Source: Caldisericia bacterium
GTDB taxonomy: Bacteria; Caldisericota; Caldisericia; B22-G15
DNA: 64,000 nt
Direction: 5' to 3'
Assembly (NCBI GenBank): GCA_030018355.1
Contig: JASEFN010000003.1
Span: 209,939-273,938, forward strand
The position numbers and the translations under genes were made by a program. The notes beneath the pieces were generated by a model. That model saw only the letters and a program-made list of their open reading frames with translations, ran no database searches and was not told the origin of the DNA. Positions 24,051 to 33,346 of the stretch are shown here, piece after piece (position 1 is the first letter of the stretch; every line of letters starts with the position of its first letter).

Positions 24051-25627
24051 TATTTAAAAGAACCATCTCCAATAAATTCTCTTAAAATTGATGTTTTGGG
24101 AACATCTGTTGGTTGTAGAGGCACAAAATGATCTAAAAAATTTAAAAGAATATTTGCTTTTACATATTCATCATCTTTTTCATCTATACTTAAAAGATTT
24201 CTCTCTGCATAATACTTTAATATTGGAAGTTCATATAAAAGAGAGGAGTTAAACATAACATCTACACTTTCTTGAAATGGAAATATATATTTCTCTTCAC
24301 CCTGAATTACATTTTTCCACTGCTTTATAGTTTCTTTTGGTGAAATTTTTCTAAAAACTGCGTCTCTAACTATCCTTCTAATTAATCTTAAATCTCTTGT
24401 TGGGATTCTATTTAAATTATCAAAATTTATTTGAGTTAAAGCAGAGATATAAATTTTAAATTTTAATTTTTCATCAATCTCCTCAGTTAAAATAGGATTA
24501 AGAGAATGAAGTCCTTCAACTAAAATAATCATTCCATCTTGTGGCTCTATTTCATAACCTTTGACTCTTTTTCCAGTAGCAAAATTAAATTTAGGAGAAT
24601 GAATTTTTTTTCCATTTAATAATTCACTTATATTTTTTTGAAGAAATTTATAATCAATAGAGGCTATTGATTCATAATCAGGTTCACCATACTCATTTAA
24701 AGGAGTTTTCTCTCTATCAAGAAAATAATCATCAGTAGAAATGGTAATTGGTTTAAAGCCAATTACTCTAAGATAAATTCCAAGTTTTTTTGTAAATGTT
24801 GTTTTACCAGATGATGTAGGACCAGCAATTAAAACTAACTTACTTTTTCTTTCATAAATCAAATCACCAATCTCTTTTATCTTTTTTTCATGAAGCACCT
24901 CTTGAATTAAAATCAGTTCTAAAATTTCATTTTTAATTATTTTTTCATTTAAATCACCAACAAATTTTACACCAAGAGTATTTATCCAGTTTTGAGACTC
25001 TTCAAATGTATTGAAAAGTTTTTCTCTTTTATCTATATCTCCAACTCTATATTTATCTTTTTTGTCTGGCAAAAGAATTAAAAAACCATTTCTATAGGGT
25101 TTAATGTCAAAAACTTTTATCATACCTGTTCTTGGAAGGAGAGGGCCTAAAAAATATGAATAATAATCATCAATTGAATAAACAGTTATTATATCTTTTG
25201 AAAGATATTTAAATAGTTTTGGTTCAAAATTTCCTCTTTTGATTGAGAGAAGTTTTATTGCATCTTCTTTTCTTAAGTCAAATTTCTTTAAGTAAACATC
25301 ATTTTTTATTAGTTTTATTAATTCATTTTTTATTATTGGTACAAGATCTTTTATTTCTTTACTTTCTATAACTTCACCATAAATTCCATCGCCATATGAG
25401 TATTTAATTTGGACTGTGAGATTAAAAAGAGAATTAAATAGATATGAAATAAGAAAAGTTATAGTTCTTTCATAGGTTCTCATTCCCTCCATATCTTGAA
25501 TATCAATAAGTTTAAAGGTTGAATTTTCTTCTATTTCATCTAAAAAACCAACTCTTCTATTATTTACTATTGCTGAAGTATAAGGATAATCTATGTCGCT
25601 AATTAAGTCTATTAACCTTATTCTCAT
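24047..25627 (-). CDS. Uridine kinase-like nucleoside kinase with threonyl-tRNA-synthetase-like N-terminus
   Basis: A 526-residue protein. The C-terminal half is a uridine kinase/phosphoribulokinase-type P-loop kinase with GPTSSGKTTF near residue 268, STDDYFLDREKTP, then DGMIILVEGLHSLNP and RRIVRDA near the end. The N-terminal half (about 1-200) matches the TGS/SAD-like region found fused to such kinases in Firmicutes and Thermotogae. The expected reaction is phosphorylation of a nucleoside, probably uridine, inferred from family. An extended -10 lies exactly 7 bases before the ATG, with no Shine-Dalgarno. It converges with uvrC by 4 bp. Confidence 0.87.
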   Translation of the reverse strand: MRIRLIDLISDIDYPYTSAIVNNRRVGFLDEIEENSTFKLIDIQDMEGMRTYERTITFLISYLFNSLFNLTVQIKYSYGDGIYGEVIESKEIKDLVPIIKNELIKLIKNDVYLKKFDLRKEDAIKLLSIKRGNFEPKLFKYLSKDIITVYSIDDYYSYFLGPLLPRTGMIKVFDIKPYRNGFLILLPDKKDKYRVGDIDKREKLFNTFEESQNWINTLGVKFVGDLNEKIIKNEILELILIQEVLHEKKIKEIGDLIYERKSKLVLIAGPTSSGKTTFTKKLGIYLRVIGFKPITISTDDYFLDREKTPLNEYGEPDYESIASIDYKFLQKNISELLNGKKIHSPKFNFATGKRVKGYEIEPQDGMIILVEGLHSLNPILTEEIDEKLKFKIYISALTQINFDNLNRIPTRDLRLIRRIVRDAVFRKISPKETIKQWKNVIQGEEKYIFPFQESVDVMFNSSLLYELPILKYYAERNLLSIDEKDDEYVKANILLNFLDHFVPLQPTDVPKTSILREFIGDGSFKY

Positions 25628-25634
25628 CTATTTA

Positions 25635-25643
25635 ATTTTAACA
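25635..25643 (-). promoter_or_regulatory. Extended -10 for a leaderless nucleoside-kinase transcript
   Basis: The minus strand reads TGTTAAAAT, then 7 bases, then the ATG at 25627. The same TGnTAAAAT-N7-ATG arrangement occurs at rapZ. It places the transcription start at or next to the start codon. Confidence 0.55.
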
Positions 25644-25689
25644 TTTATGTTGTAAAATTATTAAGAGTCATAATTTTATGGAGGATAAA

Positions 25690-26958
25690 ATGGTTGAATT
25701 TTTAAAGAAAGTGGATCCTGAAATTTTTGATGCAATTTACAAAGAAATAGAAAGAGAACATTCAAATCTTGAACTTATAGCATCAGAAAATTTTGTAAGT
25801 TATGGAGTTCTTGCAGCACTTGGTTCTCCACTAACTAATAAATATGCAGAAGGTTATCCAGGAAAGAGATATTATGGTGGTTGTGAATTCGTTGATATAG
25901 CAGAAGAATTGGCTATAAATAGAGCAAAGATGCTTTTTAATGCAGAACATGCAAATGTTCAACCACATTCTGGGACTCAGGCAAATATGGCAGTTTATTT
26001 TACTGTTCTAAATCCAGGAGATACTATTTTATCAATGGAACTTTCTCATGGCGGACACCTTTCTCATGGAAGCCCTGTTTCTTTTTCTGGAAGATACTAC
26101 AGGGTTATTTATTATGGAGTAAAAAAAGATGATGAAACAATTGATTTCGATATGGTAAGAGATCTTGCTTTAAAAGAAAGACCTAAACTTATTGTTACAG
26201 GCTATTCTGCTTATCCAAGAAAAATTGATTTTGAGAAATTTAGAGAAATTGCGAATGAAGTAAATGCTTATCTTATGGCAGATATTGCTCATATTGCAGG
26301 ATTAGTTGCAACTGGATTTCACCCATCTCCTGTTCAATATGCAGATTTTGTAACTTCAACAACACACAAAACTTTAAGAGGACCAAGAGGTGCATTTATA
26401 TTAACAAAAGAGATCTATAAAAAAGATTTAGATAAAAATGTTTTTCCAGGAATTCAAGGTGGCCCATTAATGCATGTAATTGCAGCAAAAGCAGTTTGTT
26501 TTAAAGAAGCAATGAGTGAAGATTTTAAAAAGTATCAAGAGAGAATTGTTAAAAATGCAAAAAAATTAGCAGAAACATTAAAAAATGAAGGCGCTCGTCT
26601 TGTTTCAGATGGCACAGATACACATCTTATGTTAGTTGATTTAAGACCTTTTAAAATTACAGGAAAAGATGCTGAAAGAATTTTAGGAAGTGTGAATATA
26701 ACAGTTAACAAAAATACAATTCCATTTGATCCTGAAAAACCATTTATTGCAAGTGGAATAAGACTTGGAACTCCTGCATTAACAACAAGAGGAATGGGAG
26801 AAGAAGAAATGGAAATTATTGGAAAATTAATAGCAAAAGTTCTTAAAAATCCAAATGATGATAATGTTTTAAATGAGGTTAGAAAAGAAGTTAAAGAACT
26901 TTGTGAAAGATTTCCTCTATATAAGGAATTAAGAGAGGAGTTTAAAAAATATCTTTAA
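25690..26958 (+). CDS. glyA: Serine hydroxymethyltransferase
   Basis: The enzyme converts serine and tetrahydrofolate to glycine and methylene-THF, feeding the folate genes seen elsewhere in the window. It has 422 residues counted from ATG 25690, which follows GGAGG (25681-25685) at ideal spacing. Landmarks: [14 protein letters not shown] (about 24-37), [15 protein letters not shown] (about 53-67), [19 protein letters not shown], and the PLP lysine in [13 protein letters not shown] (about 219-231). Length and motifs are typical of the bacterial enzyme. Confidence 0.96.
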   Translation: MVEFLKKVDPEIFDAIYKEIEREHSNLELIASENFVSYGVLAALGSPLTNKYAEGYPGKRYYGGCEFVDIAEELAINRAKMLFNAEHANVQPHSGTQANMAVYFTVLNPGDTILSMELSHGGHLSHGSPVSFSGRYYRVIYYGVKKDDETIDFDMVRDLALKERPKLIVTGYSAYPRKIDFEKFREIANEVNAYLMADIAHIAGLVATGFHPSPVQYADFVTSTTHKTLRGPRGAFILTKEIYKKDLDKNVFPGIQGGPLMHVIAAKAVCFKEAMSEDFKKYQERIVKNAKKLAETLKNEGARLVSDGTDTHLMLVDLRPFKITGKDAERILGSVNITVNKNTIPFDPEKPFIASGIRLGTPALTTRGMGEEEMEIIGKLIAKVLKNPNDDNVLNEVRKEVKELCERFPLYKELREEFKKYL

Positions 26959-26994
26959 TTTGATAAAATTAAAAAAACATTTTAGGAGGGTGTA

Positions 26995-27369
26995 ATGATT
27001 CAAGACTTCAATTTAATTAAAGAAAAATTAGTAAATTTAAAAGAAAGAGACAAAACAATTGAAACATTAATTGTTGTAAGCAAGGATGGTTTACCAATTT
27101 CATCAACACTTGAAACTGAGGACGAAGAAAAATTAGCAGCACTTTCTGCCTCTTTAATTATGTTAGGAGAGAGAGCAATTGAAGATTTTAATAAAGGGGA
27201 ATTTGAAGAGATTTTAGCAAAAGGGAAAAATGGTTATATTGCAATTTATAATCTTGAACAAGGAATGGCTCTTGTTGCAACATTAAATAATGAAGCAAAA
27301 CTTGGTTTAATAAGACTCGAATTAAAGAGTTTAGTAAAAGATTTAAATCAATTAATTCAAGGTTATTAA
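26995..27369 (+). CDS. Roadblock/LC7-domain protein
   Basis: This 124-residue protein has the Roadblock/LC7 fold pattern: a helix, then IETLIVVSKDGLPISSTL, EEKLAALSASLIMLGERA, GYIAIYNLEQGMALVATL and a final helix. Relatives often act as partners or activators of small Ras-like GTPases in gliding, polarity or regulation. No MglA-type GTPase is visible within reach. A strong AGGAGGGTG precedes the ATG. It appears to be a separate unit 37 bases after glyA and converges with the dehydrogenase gene by 4 bp. Confidence 0.85.
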   Translation: MIQDFNLIKEKLVNLKERDKTIETLIVVSKDGLPISSTLETEDEEKLAALSASLIMLGERAIEDFNKGEFEEILAKGKNGYIAIYNLEQGMALVATLNNEAKLGLIRLELKSLVKDLNQLIQGY

Positions 27370-28346
27370 AATAAAATGTGAGGTAAATTTAAATCTTTAG
27401 TAGTATATAAACCAGGTTCCTTACTTAATAAAATTGGTATGTAATTACTTACAACTGCAGCAGTTCCAAGATCTCCTTGTATTCCATTTTTTATAATCAG
27501 TTCTACATTTGGCTTTCCAAATATCTTTACTCTATCAAAACTCTCTTTTTCATTTAAAGCCATAATTAAAATCAATTCTATTACTTTCCCATCTTTAGAA
27601 ATTCCTTGAACCTTTTGATATTGTCCTCTTACTAATCCCTTTTTTACTTCCAAATATTCTGTTTTTATGTCTTCTTCTGCAATTAATGGTTCAAGGATTT
27701 CATTAAATTCTAATATTTCTAAGTTTAAAGTGTCAAAAATAAAGAAAAGAGATTCAAGAAGTCCAACATGTCCTATTTTATTTTCATTTTTTAATTTATT
27801 AAACTCCTCAACTGTCAAACCTGAACCTATTTTTATTTGAAGTTGTTTTCTTCTTTTACTTGCATCAAGGACTCTTTCAGCAGAAATTTTTTCTATTTGT
27901 GTTGAAAGAGTAGTTATAAAAACGACAAGAGTATCAAGAATAAAGCCAGGGTTTATTCCTGTCCCAAGAATTCTTACACCATTTTCTTTAGCAATTTTAT
28001 TTAACTCCTCTGCTTCTTTTTTATGAAAATAATATGGATAAAAAAGTTCTTCGCAAGTAGAAATAATATTATATCCATTAGATAATAAAAATTTAAATTG
28101 TTCAAAAGTATCAGAGATTCTTGAGCCAGTTGAGTGAATGACAATATCACATTTTTCAAATTCTTTTATATCTTTTTTAATATACAAATTTAATTTTCCA
28201 TAGCCTATTAATTCCCCAATATCTTTATTTAATAGTTCATCTTTAATATCCACAGCGCCAACCAATTTAAAATTTTTATTATTTAAAAGAACTTTTAAAA
28301 TTTCAAGACCAATTGTTCCAAGACCATAGGATATAAATTTAATCAT
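27366..28346 (-). CDS. 2,4-diaminopentanoate dehydrogenase-like / DapB-like NAD(P) oxidoreductase
   Basis: A 326-residue protein with an N-terminal Rossmann fold (YGLGTIGLEILK, about 7-18) and the dihydrodipicolinate-reductase-like architecture of the Ord family. Conserved features include DIVIHSTGSRISDT (about 67-80), the Thr/Cys/Glu stretch IISTCEEL, and GTGINPGFILDTL (about 128-140). In ornithine fermenters this family oxidises 2,4-diaminopentanoate; other ornithine-pathway genes are not in the window. It overlaps the TRAP permease gene by 4 bp, so it is the last gene of the TAXI-TRAP operon, suggesting the imported compound is related to its substrate. Confidence 0.8.
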   Translation of the reverse strand: MIKFISYGLGTIGLEILKVLLNNKNFKLVGAVDIKDELLNKDIGELIGYGKLNLYIKKDIKEFEKCDIVIHSTGSRISDTFEQFKFLLSNGYNIISTCEELFYPYYFHKKEAEELNKIAKENGVRILGTGINPGFILDTLVVFITTLSTQIEKISAERVLDASKRRKQLQIKIGSGLTVEEFNKLKNENKIGHVGLLESLFFIFDTLNLEILEFNEILEPLIAEEDIKTEYLEVKKGLVRGQYQKVQGISKDGKVIELILIMALNEKESFDRVKIFGKPNVELIIKNGIQGDLGTAAVVSNYIPILLSKEPGLYTTKDLNLPHILF

Positions 28347-30595
28347 TTTTTACCTCCTTTTTGTCTAACTTTTTGAATCACATACACTAATGCGCCAATA
28401 CCGATACCAATTAAATCTGTTTTTAAACCAGGAACAATTAATAAAATAGATGATAAAAATAACAAAACTCTTTCTAAAAAATTTAATTTGGTTACAAAAT
28501 ATCCAATTGATGATGCACCAAGAAAGATAACTCCAATAATGGCAGTTATATATGCAATAATTGCTTCACTCCATACAAAATTTACTCCAAGTAAAATTGG
28601 ATTGTAAACAAAAACAAAAGGGACCAAAAAACCTGCAAGTGCTAATTTGAATGCTGTGAAACCTGTTTTAAATGGATTTGAACCTGCAATTCCTGCACCT
28701 GCATAAGCAGCAAGTGCAACTGGCGGTGTTACATCAGCAAGAATTCCATAATAAAAAACAAACATGTGTGCAATTAACATTCTTGTTGTTGGGTCGTATT
28801 TGGTTAGAAATGGAAAAAGTGCTGGTGCTGTAATAATTGCCATTATAATATAATTTCCTGTAGTTGGAATTCCCATTCCTAAAATTAAACATGCTATAAC
28901 AGTAAAAATAAGAGTAAATGGCATTGGAGTATCAATTTTTATAAATGGCAAAAACTTAGCAAAAATTGAGTTAAAGAAATCTTTTACACTTGTTGCTAAT
29001 GATACTACAGCAGTTGCAAATCTTAAGGCAAGACCTGTTAAAGTTGACATTCCTGCAATAAATCCTGCAGAAGCACATGCTGCAACAACTGATAGAGAGG
29101 TATATGCTCCTTCCTCAAAACCCTCAAGTGTTAAAAGAAGAGTATTTTTAAAAACTTTTATAATTCTATCTATAAAAATTTTATTTTTATTTTCATATTT
29201 AACTACAGATTTTAAAATAAATATTAAATAACAAAAAACTATAGATAAAAGCGCAGTTAAGAATGCTAAATAAATAATATTAATTGAACTTAAAAAGAAA
29301 AATATAAAAAAGAATATTAAAGGAATATAAATTGATATATATAGAAATAAAACTTTATTCCTTTCGTCAAAATCTTGTGTTACAGTTTTTGCAATTTCTG
29401 AGAGTAGACTTGTAAGAATTACAGAAATGATTGAAACAAATGCGGCCTCCATAACTGTGAAACCTGCCATAAGTTTGTAAACTAAAACTATAAATGGTGT
29501 TAATATATATCCTTTATATGTTAATTCATAAATTAAATTTGGTATCTCCTCCTTTCTTAAGCCTCTTAAACCTAATCTTTTTGCTTCAAAATGGAGAGAG
29601 AAGTATACACCCATAAAATATAAAATTGCCGGAACAATTGCTGCAAAAATTATTCTTACATAAGGAACCCCAATAAATTCAGCCATAATAAATGCTGCTG
29701 CTCCCATAACAGGAGGCATAATTTGCCCACCAGTTGATGCTGCTGCTTCTACTGCACCTGCAAAGTAATCTTTATATCCAGTTTTTTTCATAAGTGGAAT
29801 ATTAAATACGCCATCTGTTACAACATTTGCAACTGAACTTCCACTAACTGTTCCTAATGCAGCACTTGTTATTACAGAGATTTTTGCAGGACCTCCTGGT
29901 GCTTTTCCTGCAATTGCACGTGCAATATTAACAATAAGTTCTGAAACTCCTGTTCTCTCAGCAAGCGCACCAAAAAGTATAAAAGCATAAACAAATTTTG
30001 TTGAAACAGAAATAGGTATTCCAAAAATACCATCAAGAGTGTAAAATAAATGATCAACAACTCTTGTAATTGTAAATCCTCTATGAGCAAAAATTCCAGG
30101 AATTGATTTCCCAAATATAGCATATAAAACAAAAAGCAAAGCAATAATCATTAAAGGTAAACCAACAACCCTTCTTGTTCCTTCAAGAATTAAAATTATA
30201 GCAATTAAACCTATTACAATATCAATTTGAGTAGGAACTCCTGCTCTATATATGAGTTGTTCATAAAAAATTATTGGATAGAGAAAAACAATAACAACTA
30301 GTATGGAAATTACCCAATCATATAAAGGAATTTTATCTTTTTTCTCTTTTGATGTTGGTGGTATTAATAAATAGATAAGCAAAAATGCAAATCCAACATG
30401 AAGAGGTCTTTGGATCTGAGGAGGGAAAAATTTAAACCCGATTGTATAAAATTGAAATATTGAAAAAGCAATTGCAACTATTTTAACTAAATAAAGTTCA
30501 AAGCCTTTTAACTTTCTTCTTTTTCCACTTACTTCATACTTTTCAAGAATCTCTTTACCTTTTAATATTTCTTCTTCTCTTAACTCGCTCATCAA
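28343..30595 (-). CDS. TRAP transporter fused permease (4TM/12TM)
   Basis: A 750-residue membrane protein joining the small and large TRAP subunits, the form that accompanies TAXI binding proteins. About four helices occupy residues 35-170. The large DctM-like part follows, with GTVSGSSVANVVTDGVFNIP (about 248-267), STGGQIMPPVMGAAAF (about 284-299) and a second inverted half containing GMGIPTTGNYIIMA and DVTPPVALAAYAGAGIAGSNP. It uses ion gradients to drive uptake of organic acids or amino acids; the substrate is unknown. It overlaps both neighbours by 4 bp. Confidence 0.93.
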   Translation of the reverse strand: MMSELREEEILKGKEILEKYEVSGKRRKLKGFELYLVKIVAIAFSIFQFYTIGFKFFPPQIQRPLHVGFAFLLIYLLIPPTSKEKKDKIPLYDWVISILVVIVFLYPIIFYEQLIYRAGVPTQIDIVIGLIAIILILEGTRRVVGLPLMIIALLFVLYAIFGKSIPGIFAHRGFTITRVVDHLFYTLDGIFGIPISVSTKFVYAFILFGALAERTGVSELIVNIARAIAGKAPGGPAKISVITSAALGTVSGSSVANVVTDGVFNIPLMKKTGYKDYFAGAVEAAASTGGQIMPPVMGAAAFIMAEFIGVPYVRIIFAAIVPAILYFMGVYFSLHFEAKRLGLRGLRKEEIPNLIYELTYKGYILTPFIVLVYKLMAGFTVMEAAFVSIISVILTSLLSEIAKTVTQDFDERNKVLFLYISIYIPLIFFFIFFFLSSINIIYLAFLTALLSIVFCYLIFILKSVVKYENKNKIFIDRIIKVFKNTLLLTLEGFEEGAYTSLSVVAACASAGFIAGMSTLTGLALRFATAVVSLATSVKDFFNSIFAKFLPFIKIDTPMPFTLIFTVIACLILGMGIPTTGNYIIMAIITAPALFPFLTKYDPTTRMLIAHMFVFYYGILADVTPPVALAAYAGAGIAGSNPFKTGFTAFKLALAGFLVPFVFVYNPILLGVNFVWSEAIIAYITAIIGVIFLGASSIGYFVTKLNFLERVLLFLSSILLIVPGLKTDLIGIGIGALVYVIQKVRQKGGKK

Positions 30596-31062
30596 AGCCT
30601 CCTAATTTCGATTTTTAAAAATCTGTTCCCAAAAAGATTAGATAAATTAAATGTTTTATTTTTATATACTAAAGTAAAAGAGCCTTTTTCATAAATACCA
30701 TAAATTATTTTTTCAAATTCTCTTTTCATATTTTTTAATTTAAATACACCATTTTCAAGAATTAAGGTTTCGTTCTCTTGTGCTTCTGTTGGAAGACCTG
30801 CACATTGATCATAAAAATGAAATTCATATAATAAAATTTTTCCATTTTTTATTTTATAAAACTCATAAACTTTAGTTAATGCAACAGAATGGATATAAGT
30901 TATACAAAATGTATCATTTTCTTTAATTAAAAAAGAGAAAAGATTTTTATTTGACTTATAATCAATAAAGTTTAAAATATATAAATTTTCAGAAAATAGG
31001 TATGAAGAGTTTAAAATAAAAATTAATATCAAAATTAAAGTTAAAAATAATTTCTTTAACAT
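30592..31062 (-). CDS. DUF1850-family protein of TAXI-TRAP operon
   Basis: A 156-residue exported or membrane-anchored protein with one N-terminal hydrophobic helix (LFLTLILILIFILNSSYLF). It carries the family pattern YIHSVALTKVYEFYKI followed by EFHFYDQCAGLPTEAQ. DUF1850 genes sit between TAXI receptors and fused TRAP permeases in many genomes, as here; their role in transport is not known to me. The start is set at the ATG encoding MLKKLF, because the upstream in-frame codons form a terminator hairpin. No Shine-Dalgarno is possible between hairpin and ATG. Confidence 0.82.
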   Translation of the reverse strand: MLKKLFLTLILILIFILNSSYLFSENLYILNFIDYKSNKNLFSFLIKENDTFCITYIHSVALTKVYEFYKIKNGKILLYEFHFYDQCAGLPTEAQENETLILENGVFKLKNMKREFEKIIYGIYEKGSFTLVYKNKTFNLSNLFGNRFLKIEIRRL

Positions 31063-31066
31063 ACTT

Positions 31067-31094
31067 AAAAGGGGTGGCATATCAACCACCCCTT
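31067..31094 (-). terminator. Terminator-like hairpin between TAXI receptor and DUF1850/TRAP genes
   Basis: AAGGGGTGG and CCACCCCTT form a perfect 9-bp stem (31086-31094 and 31069-31077) with an 8-base loop, followed by TT on the minus strand so that four Ts end the structure. It begins 14 bases after the receptor stop and ends about 5 bases before the next ATG. It probably lowers expression of the downstream permease genes. Confidence 0.75.
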
Positions 31095-31108
31095 AAATAA
31101 AAATCTAT

Positions 31109-32122
31109 TTACTTTATTAATCCTAATTCTTTGAAATATTTTTCTGCTCCAGGATGAAATGGAATTGCTACTCCTTTTACTGCATTTTCAGGTGTTATAT
31201 CTTTTCCTTTAGCATGTACTTTCTCAAGGTCTGCTTTATGTTCAAAAACTGCTTTTACAATATGATAAACAACTTCTGGATCAAGAGTTTCATCACAAAC
31301 CCATTGAGCAAGACATGTTACTGTTTGAACATCTTTTTCCATTCCTTTATATGTTTCTTTTGGAATAACAAATTTTGAGTAATATGGAACTTTTTGAATA
31401 AGTTCATTTATTTTATCATCAGTAATTTCTACAATTGTTATCTCTTTAGTAGTTGAAAGTTCAACTATACTTGCTGTTGGTATTCCTGCGGTTGTGAATA
31501 ATGCATCAATTCTCTCATCTTTTAAAGCATCTGCTGCTTCAGCAAATGACATAAATTGTTCTTCAATGTCATCATATGTTATTCCATGTAATGAAAGAAT
31601 TGTTCTCGCATCTATTTCAGTTCCACTTCCTTTATCGCCAACTGCGACTTTTTTACCTTTCAAATCAAATACAGTTTTAATTCCAGATTTTTTAAGTGCT
31701 ACAATTTGAATTGTCTCTGGATAAAGTGACATAATTACTCTTAAATTTTTCATTGGTGGTTTATCTTTAAAGGCTTCTGTTCCTGTATATGCCCAATAAA
31801 CAACATTATTTTGAGCAAAACCAGTTTCAATTTCCTTATTTGTGATCATATTTACATTAGCAACTGAGGCTCCAGATGTTTGTGCTGTTGCAACAATATC
31901 CACTTTACCTTGTGGTGTTTCATAATCTGCAAAATTTGAAATAATTGAAGCAATTGCTCCTCCAACAGGGAAATAGGTCCCACCAGTTCCACCAGTTGCA
32001 ATTCCAATAAAGACTTTTGTTGGGCCAACTGGTTTTTCTTCTGGTTTTTTACAAGATACAATACTAAAAGAAATTAAAATAATAATTAAAACTAAAATGA
32101 GAATAAATTTTTTAAAATACAT
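31109..32122 (-). CDS. TAXI-family TRAP transporter solute-binding lipoprotein
   Basis: A 337-residue extracytoplasmic receptor. AGGAGG precedes the ATG at 32122, giving a signal peptide (KKFILILVLIIILISFSIVS) and a lipobox Cys (IVSC, residue 24). The TAXI signature is clear: FIGIATGGTGGTYFPVGGAIA near residues 42-62. Typical later features are GVAIPFHPGAEKYFKELG at the C-terminus and CDETLDPEVVYHIVKAVF. It should hand a ligand such as glutamate or another carboxylate to the fused permease; the ligand is inferred. It is transcribed divergently from the BMP operon. Confidence 0.93.
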   Translation of the reverse strand: MYFKKFILILVLIIILISFSIVSCKKPEEKPVGPTKVFIGIATGGTGGTYFPVGGAIASIISNFADYETPQGKVDIVATAQTSGASVANVNMITNKEIETGFAQNNVVYWAYTGTEAFKDKPPMKNLRVIMSLYPETIQIVALKKSGIKTVFDLKGKKVAVGDKGSGTEIDARTILSLHGITYDDIEEQFMSFAEAADALKDERIDALFTTAGIPTASIVELSTTKEITIVEITDDKINELIQKVPYYSKFVIPKETYKGMEKDVQTVTCLAQWVCDETLDPEVVYHIVKAVFEHKADLEKVHAKGKDITPENAVKGVAIPFHPGAEKYFKELGLIK

Positions 32123-32150
32123 ATTAAACCTCCTTTTTAAAATTTTTTTC

Positions 32151-32179
32151 ATTTTATTAAATTGTATAATATTTGTCAA
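32151..32179 (-). promoter_or_regulatory. Promoter of the TAXI-TRAP operon
   Basis: On the minus strand TTGACA (plus 32174-32179), a 17-bp spacer and TAAAAT (32151-32156), about 30 bases before the receptor ATG. The -35 box points away from the BMP promoter 14 bp to its right. Confidence 0.75.
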
Positions 32180-32193
32180 TAATTTAATATAAC

Positions 32194-32222
32194 TTGACAA
32201 ATATAAAACTTACTAATAGAAT
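32194..32222 (+). promoter_or_regulatory. Promoter of the second BMP importer operon
   Basis: A perfect TTGACA (32194-32199), a 17-bp spacer and TAGAAT (32217-32222), 36 bases before the GTG start. Together with the opposing promoter the -35 regions make an inverted repeat TTGTCAA-N14-TTGACAA. Confidence 0.8.
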
Positions 32223-32258
32223 AAATTTGAAAATCCCGCTAATTTAAGGAGGTGTAAA

Positions 32259-33266
32259 GTGAGTAAAAAATTTATTTTTTTAGGGGTTTTAATTTTAATC
32301 GCACTTCTAATTTTCACTGCATGTGCAAAGAAGGAAGAAAAACCAGTGGAAGAAAAAAAGATTAAAGTTGTTGGAGTTTATGCTACTCCTCTTGAGGAAC
32401 CATGGCCAAATGTTATTCACCAAGCATTGCTTAAGGCAAAAGAAACACTTGGAATTGAGTATGAATGGGTAGAGAGTGTAGGTTATACTGACTTTGAGAG
32501 AGTTTTAAGAGAAATTGCAGACACAAAGAAACCAGATATTATAATGGGAGATGCTTTTGGAAATGAAGAACCTGCAAGAAGAGTTGCAAAGGATTATCCA
32601 AACATTGCTTTTGCTTTTGGTTCAGGTGGTGGACCAATGAATCCAAATTTTGCAGTTTTTGACAACTGGATTCATGAGCCAGCATATTTATGTGGATTAA
32701 TTGCTGGCAAGTTAACAAAAACAAATGTTGTTGGTGTTGTAGGAGGTTATCCAGTTCCAGAAGTGAATAGAATTGTTAATGCATTTATTCAAGGTGTAAA
32801 AGAGGCAAACCCAAATGCAAAAGTAAAAGTAACATTTATAGGAAGTTGGTTTGATCCACCAAAAGCAAAAGAGGCTGCAATTGCACAAATTGAGGCAGGG
32901 GCAGATGTAATGTATGCAGAAAGATATGGTGTAATAGATGCATGTAAAGAGAGAAATATTCCATGTTTTGGTAGTTTGTTAGACCAATGGGAACTTGCAC
33001 CAGATTTAGTAATTACAGGTCCAGTTTGGGATATGTATCCAACAGTTGAATATGTTGTTGAACAAGTTAAAAAGGGCACTTTTGAAGCAATTGATCTTAA
33101 AGATTTTTCTATGATGGCAAAAGGTGGAGCAAAACTTGCACCATATCATAATTGGGAAACAAAACTTCCACAAGAAATAAAAGATTTAGTTGAAAAGAGA
33201 AAACAAGAGATACTTTCAGGTGTATTTAGAGTAGATGTTAATGAAGGAGTTCCAAAATCTGATTAA
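32259..33266 (+). CDS. BMP-family ABC transporter substrate-binding lipoprotein
   Basis: A complete 335-residue BMP/PnrA-like receptor. The GTG start follows AAGGAGG. The signal peptide ends in a lipobox (FTAC, Cys 22). The mature domain shows PWPNVIHQALLKA, GDAFGNEEPARRVAKDYP, VVGVVGGYPVPEVNRIVNAF (about 147-166) and GADVMYAERYGVIDAC, all expected of the family, which binds nucleosides or similar ligands. A terminator hairpin follows 21 bases after the stop, then the ATPase and permeases. Confidence 0.93.
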   Translation: MSKKFIFLGVLILIALLIFTACAKKEEKPVEEKKIKVVGVYATPLEEPWPNVIHQALLKAKETLGIEYEWVESVGYTDFERVLREIADTKKPDIIMGDAFGNEEPARRVAKDYPNIAFAFGSGGGPMNPNFAVFDNWIHEPAYLCGLIAGKLTKTNVVGVVGGYPVPEVNRIVNAFIQGVKEANPNAKVKVTFIGSWFDPPKAKEAAIAQIEAGADVMYAERYGVIDACKERNIPCFGSLLDQWELAPDLVITGPVWDMYPTVEYVVEQVKKGTFEAIDLKDFSMMAKGGAKLAPYHNWETKLPQEIKDLVEKRKQEILSGVFRVDVNEGVPKSD

Positions 33267-33287
33267 TTTTTAATTTTTTAAAACATA

Positions 33288-33313
33288 TGGGGGCTTTTGC
33301 GCCCCCATTTTTT
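33288..33313 (+). terminator. Terminator / attenuator after the second BMP receptor
   Basis: TGGGGGC (33288-33294) pairs perfectly with GCCCCCA (33301-33307), followed by six Ts. It lies between receptor and ATPase, like the hairpin at 621-646. Confidence 0.88.
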
Positions 33314-33346
33314 AAATAAATCTATATTTATACAAGGTGTGATGAT

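Noticed and set aside
25650-25690. A glyA promoter (TGTAAAAT)
   Set aside because: No -35 hexamer at an acceptable spacing; such boxes are expected by chance at this base composition.
32123-32200. A longer TAXI receptor starting at 32200
   Set aside because: The extra N-terminal residues would run through the promoter region, and the ATG at 32122 has a perfect AGGAGG and a normal lipoprotein signal.
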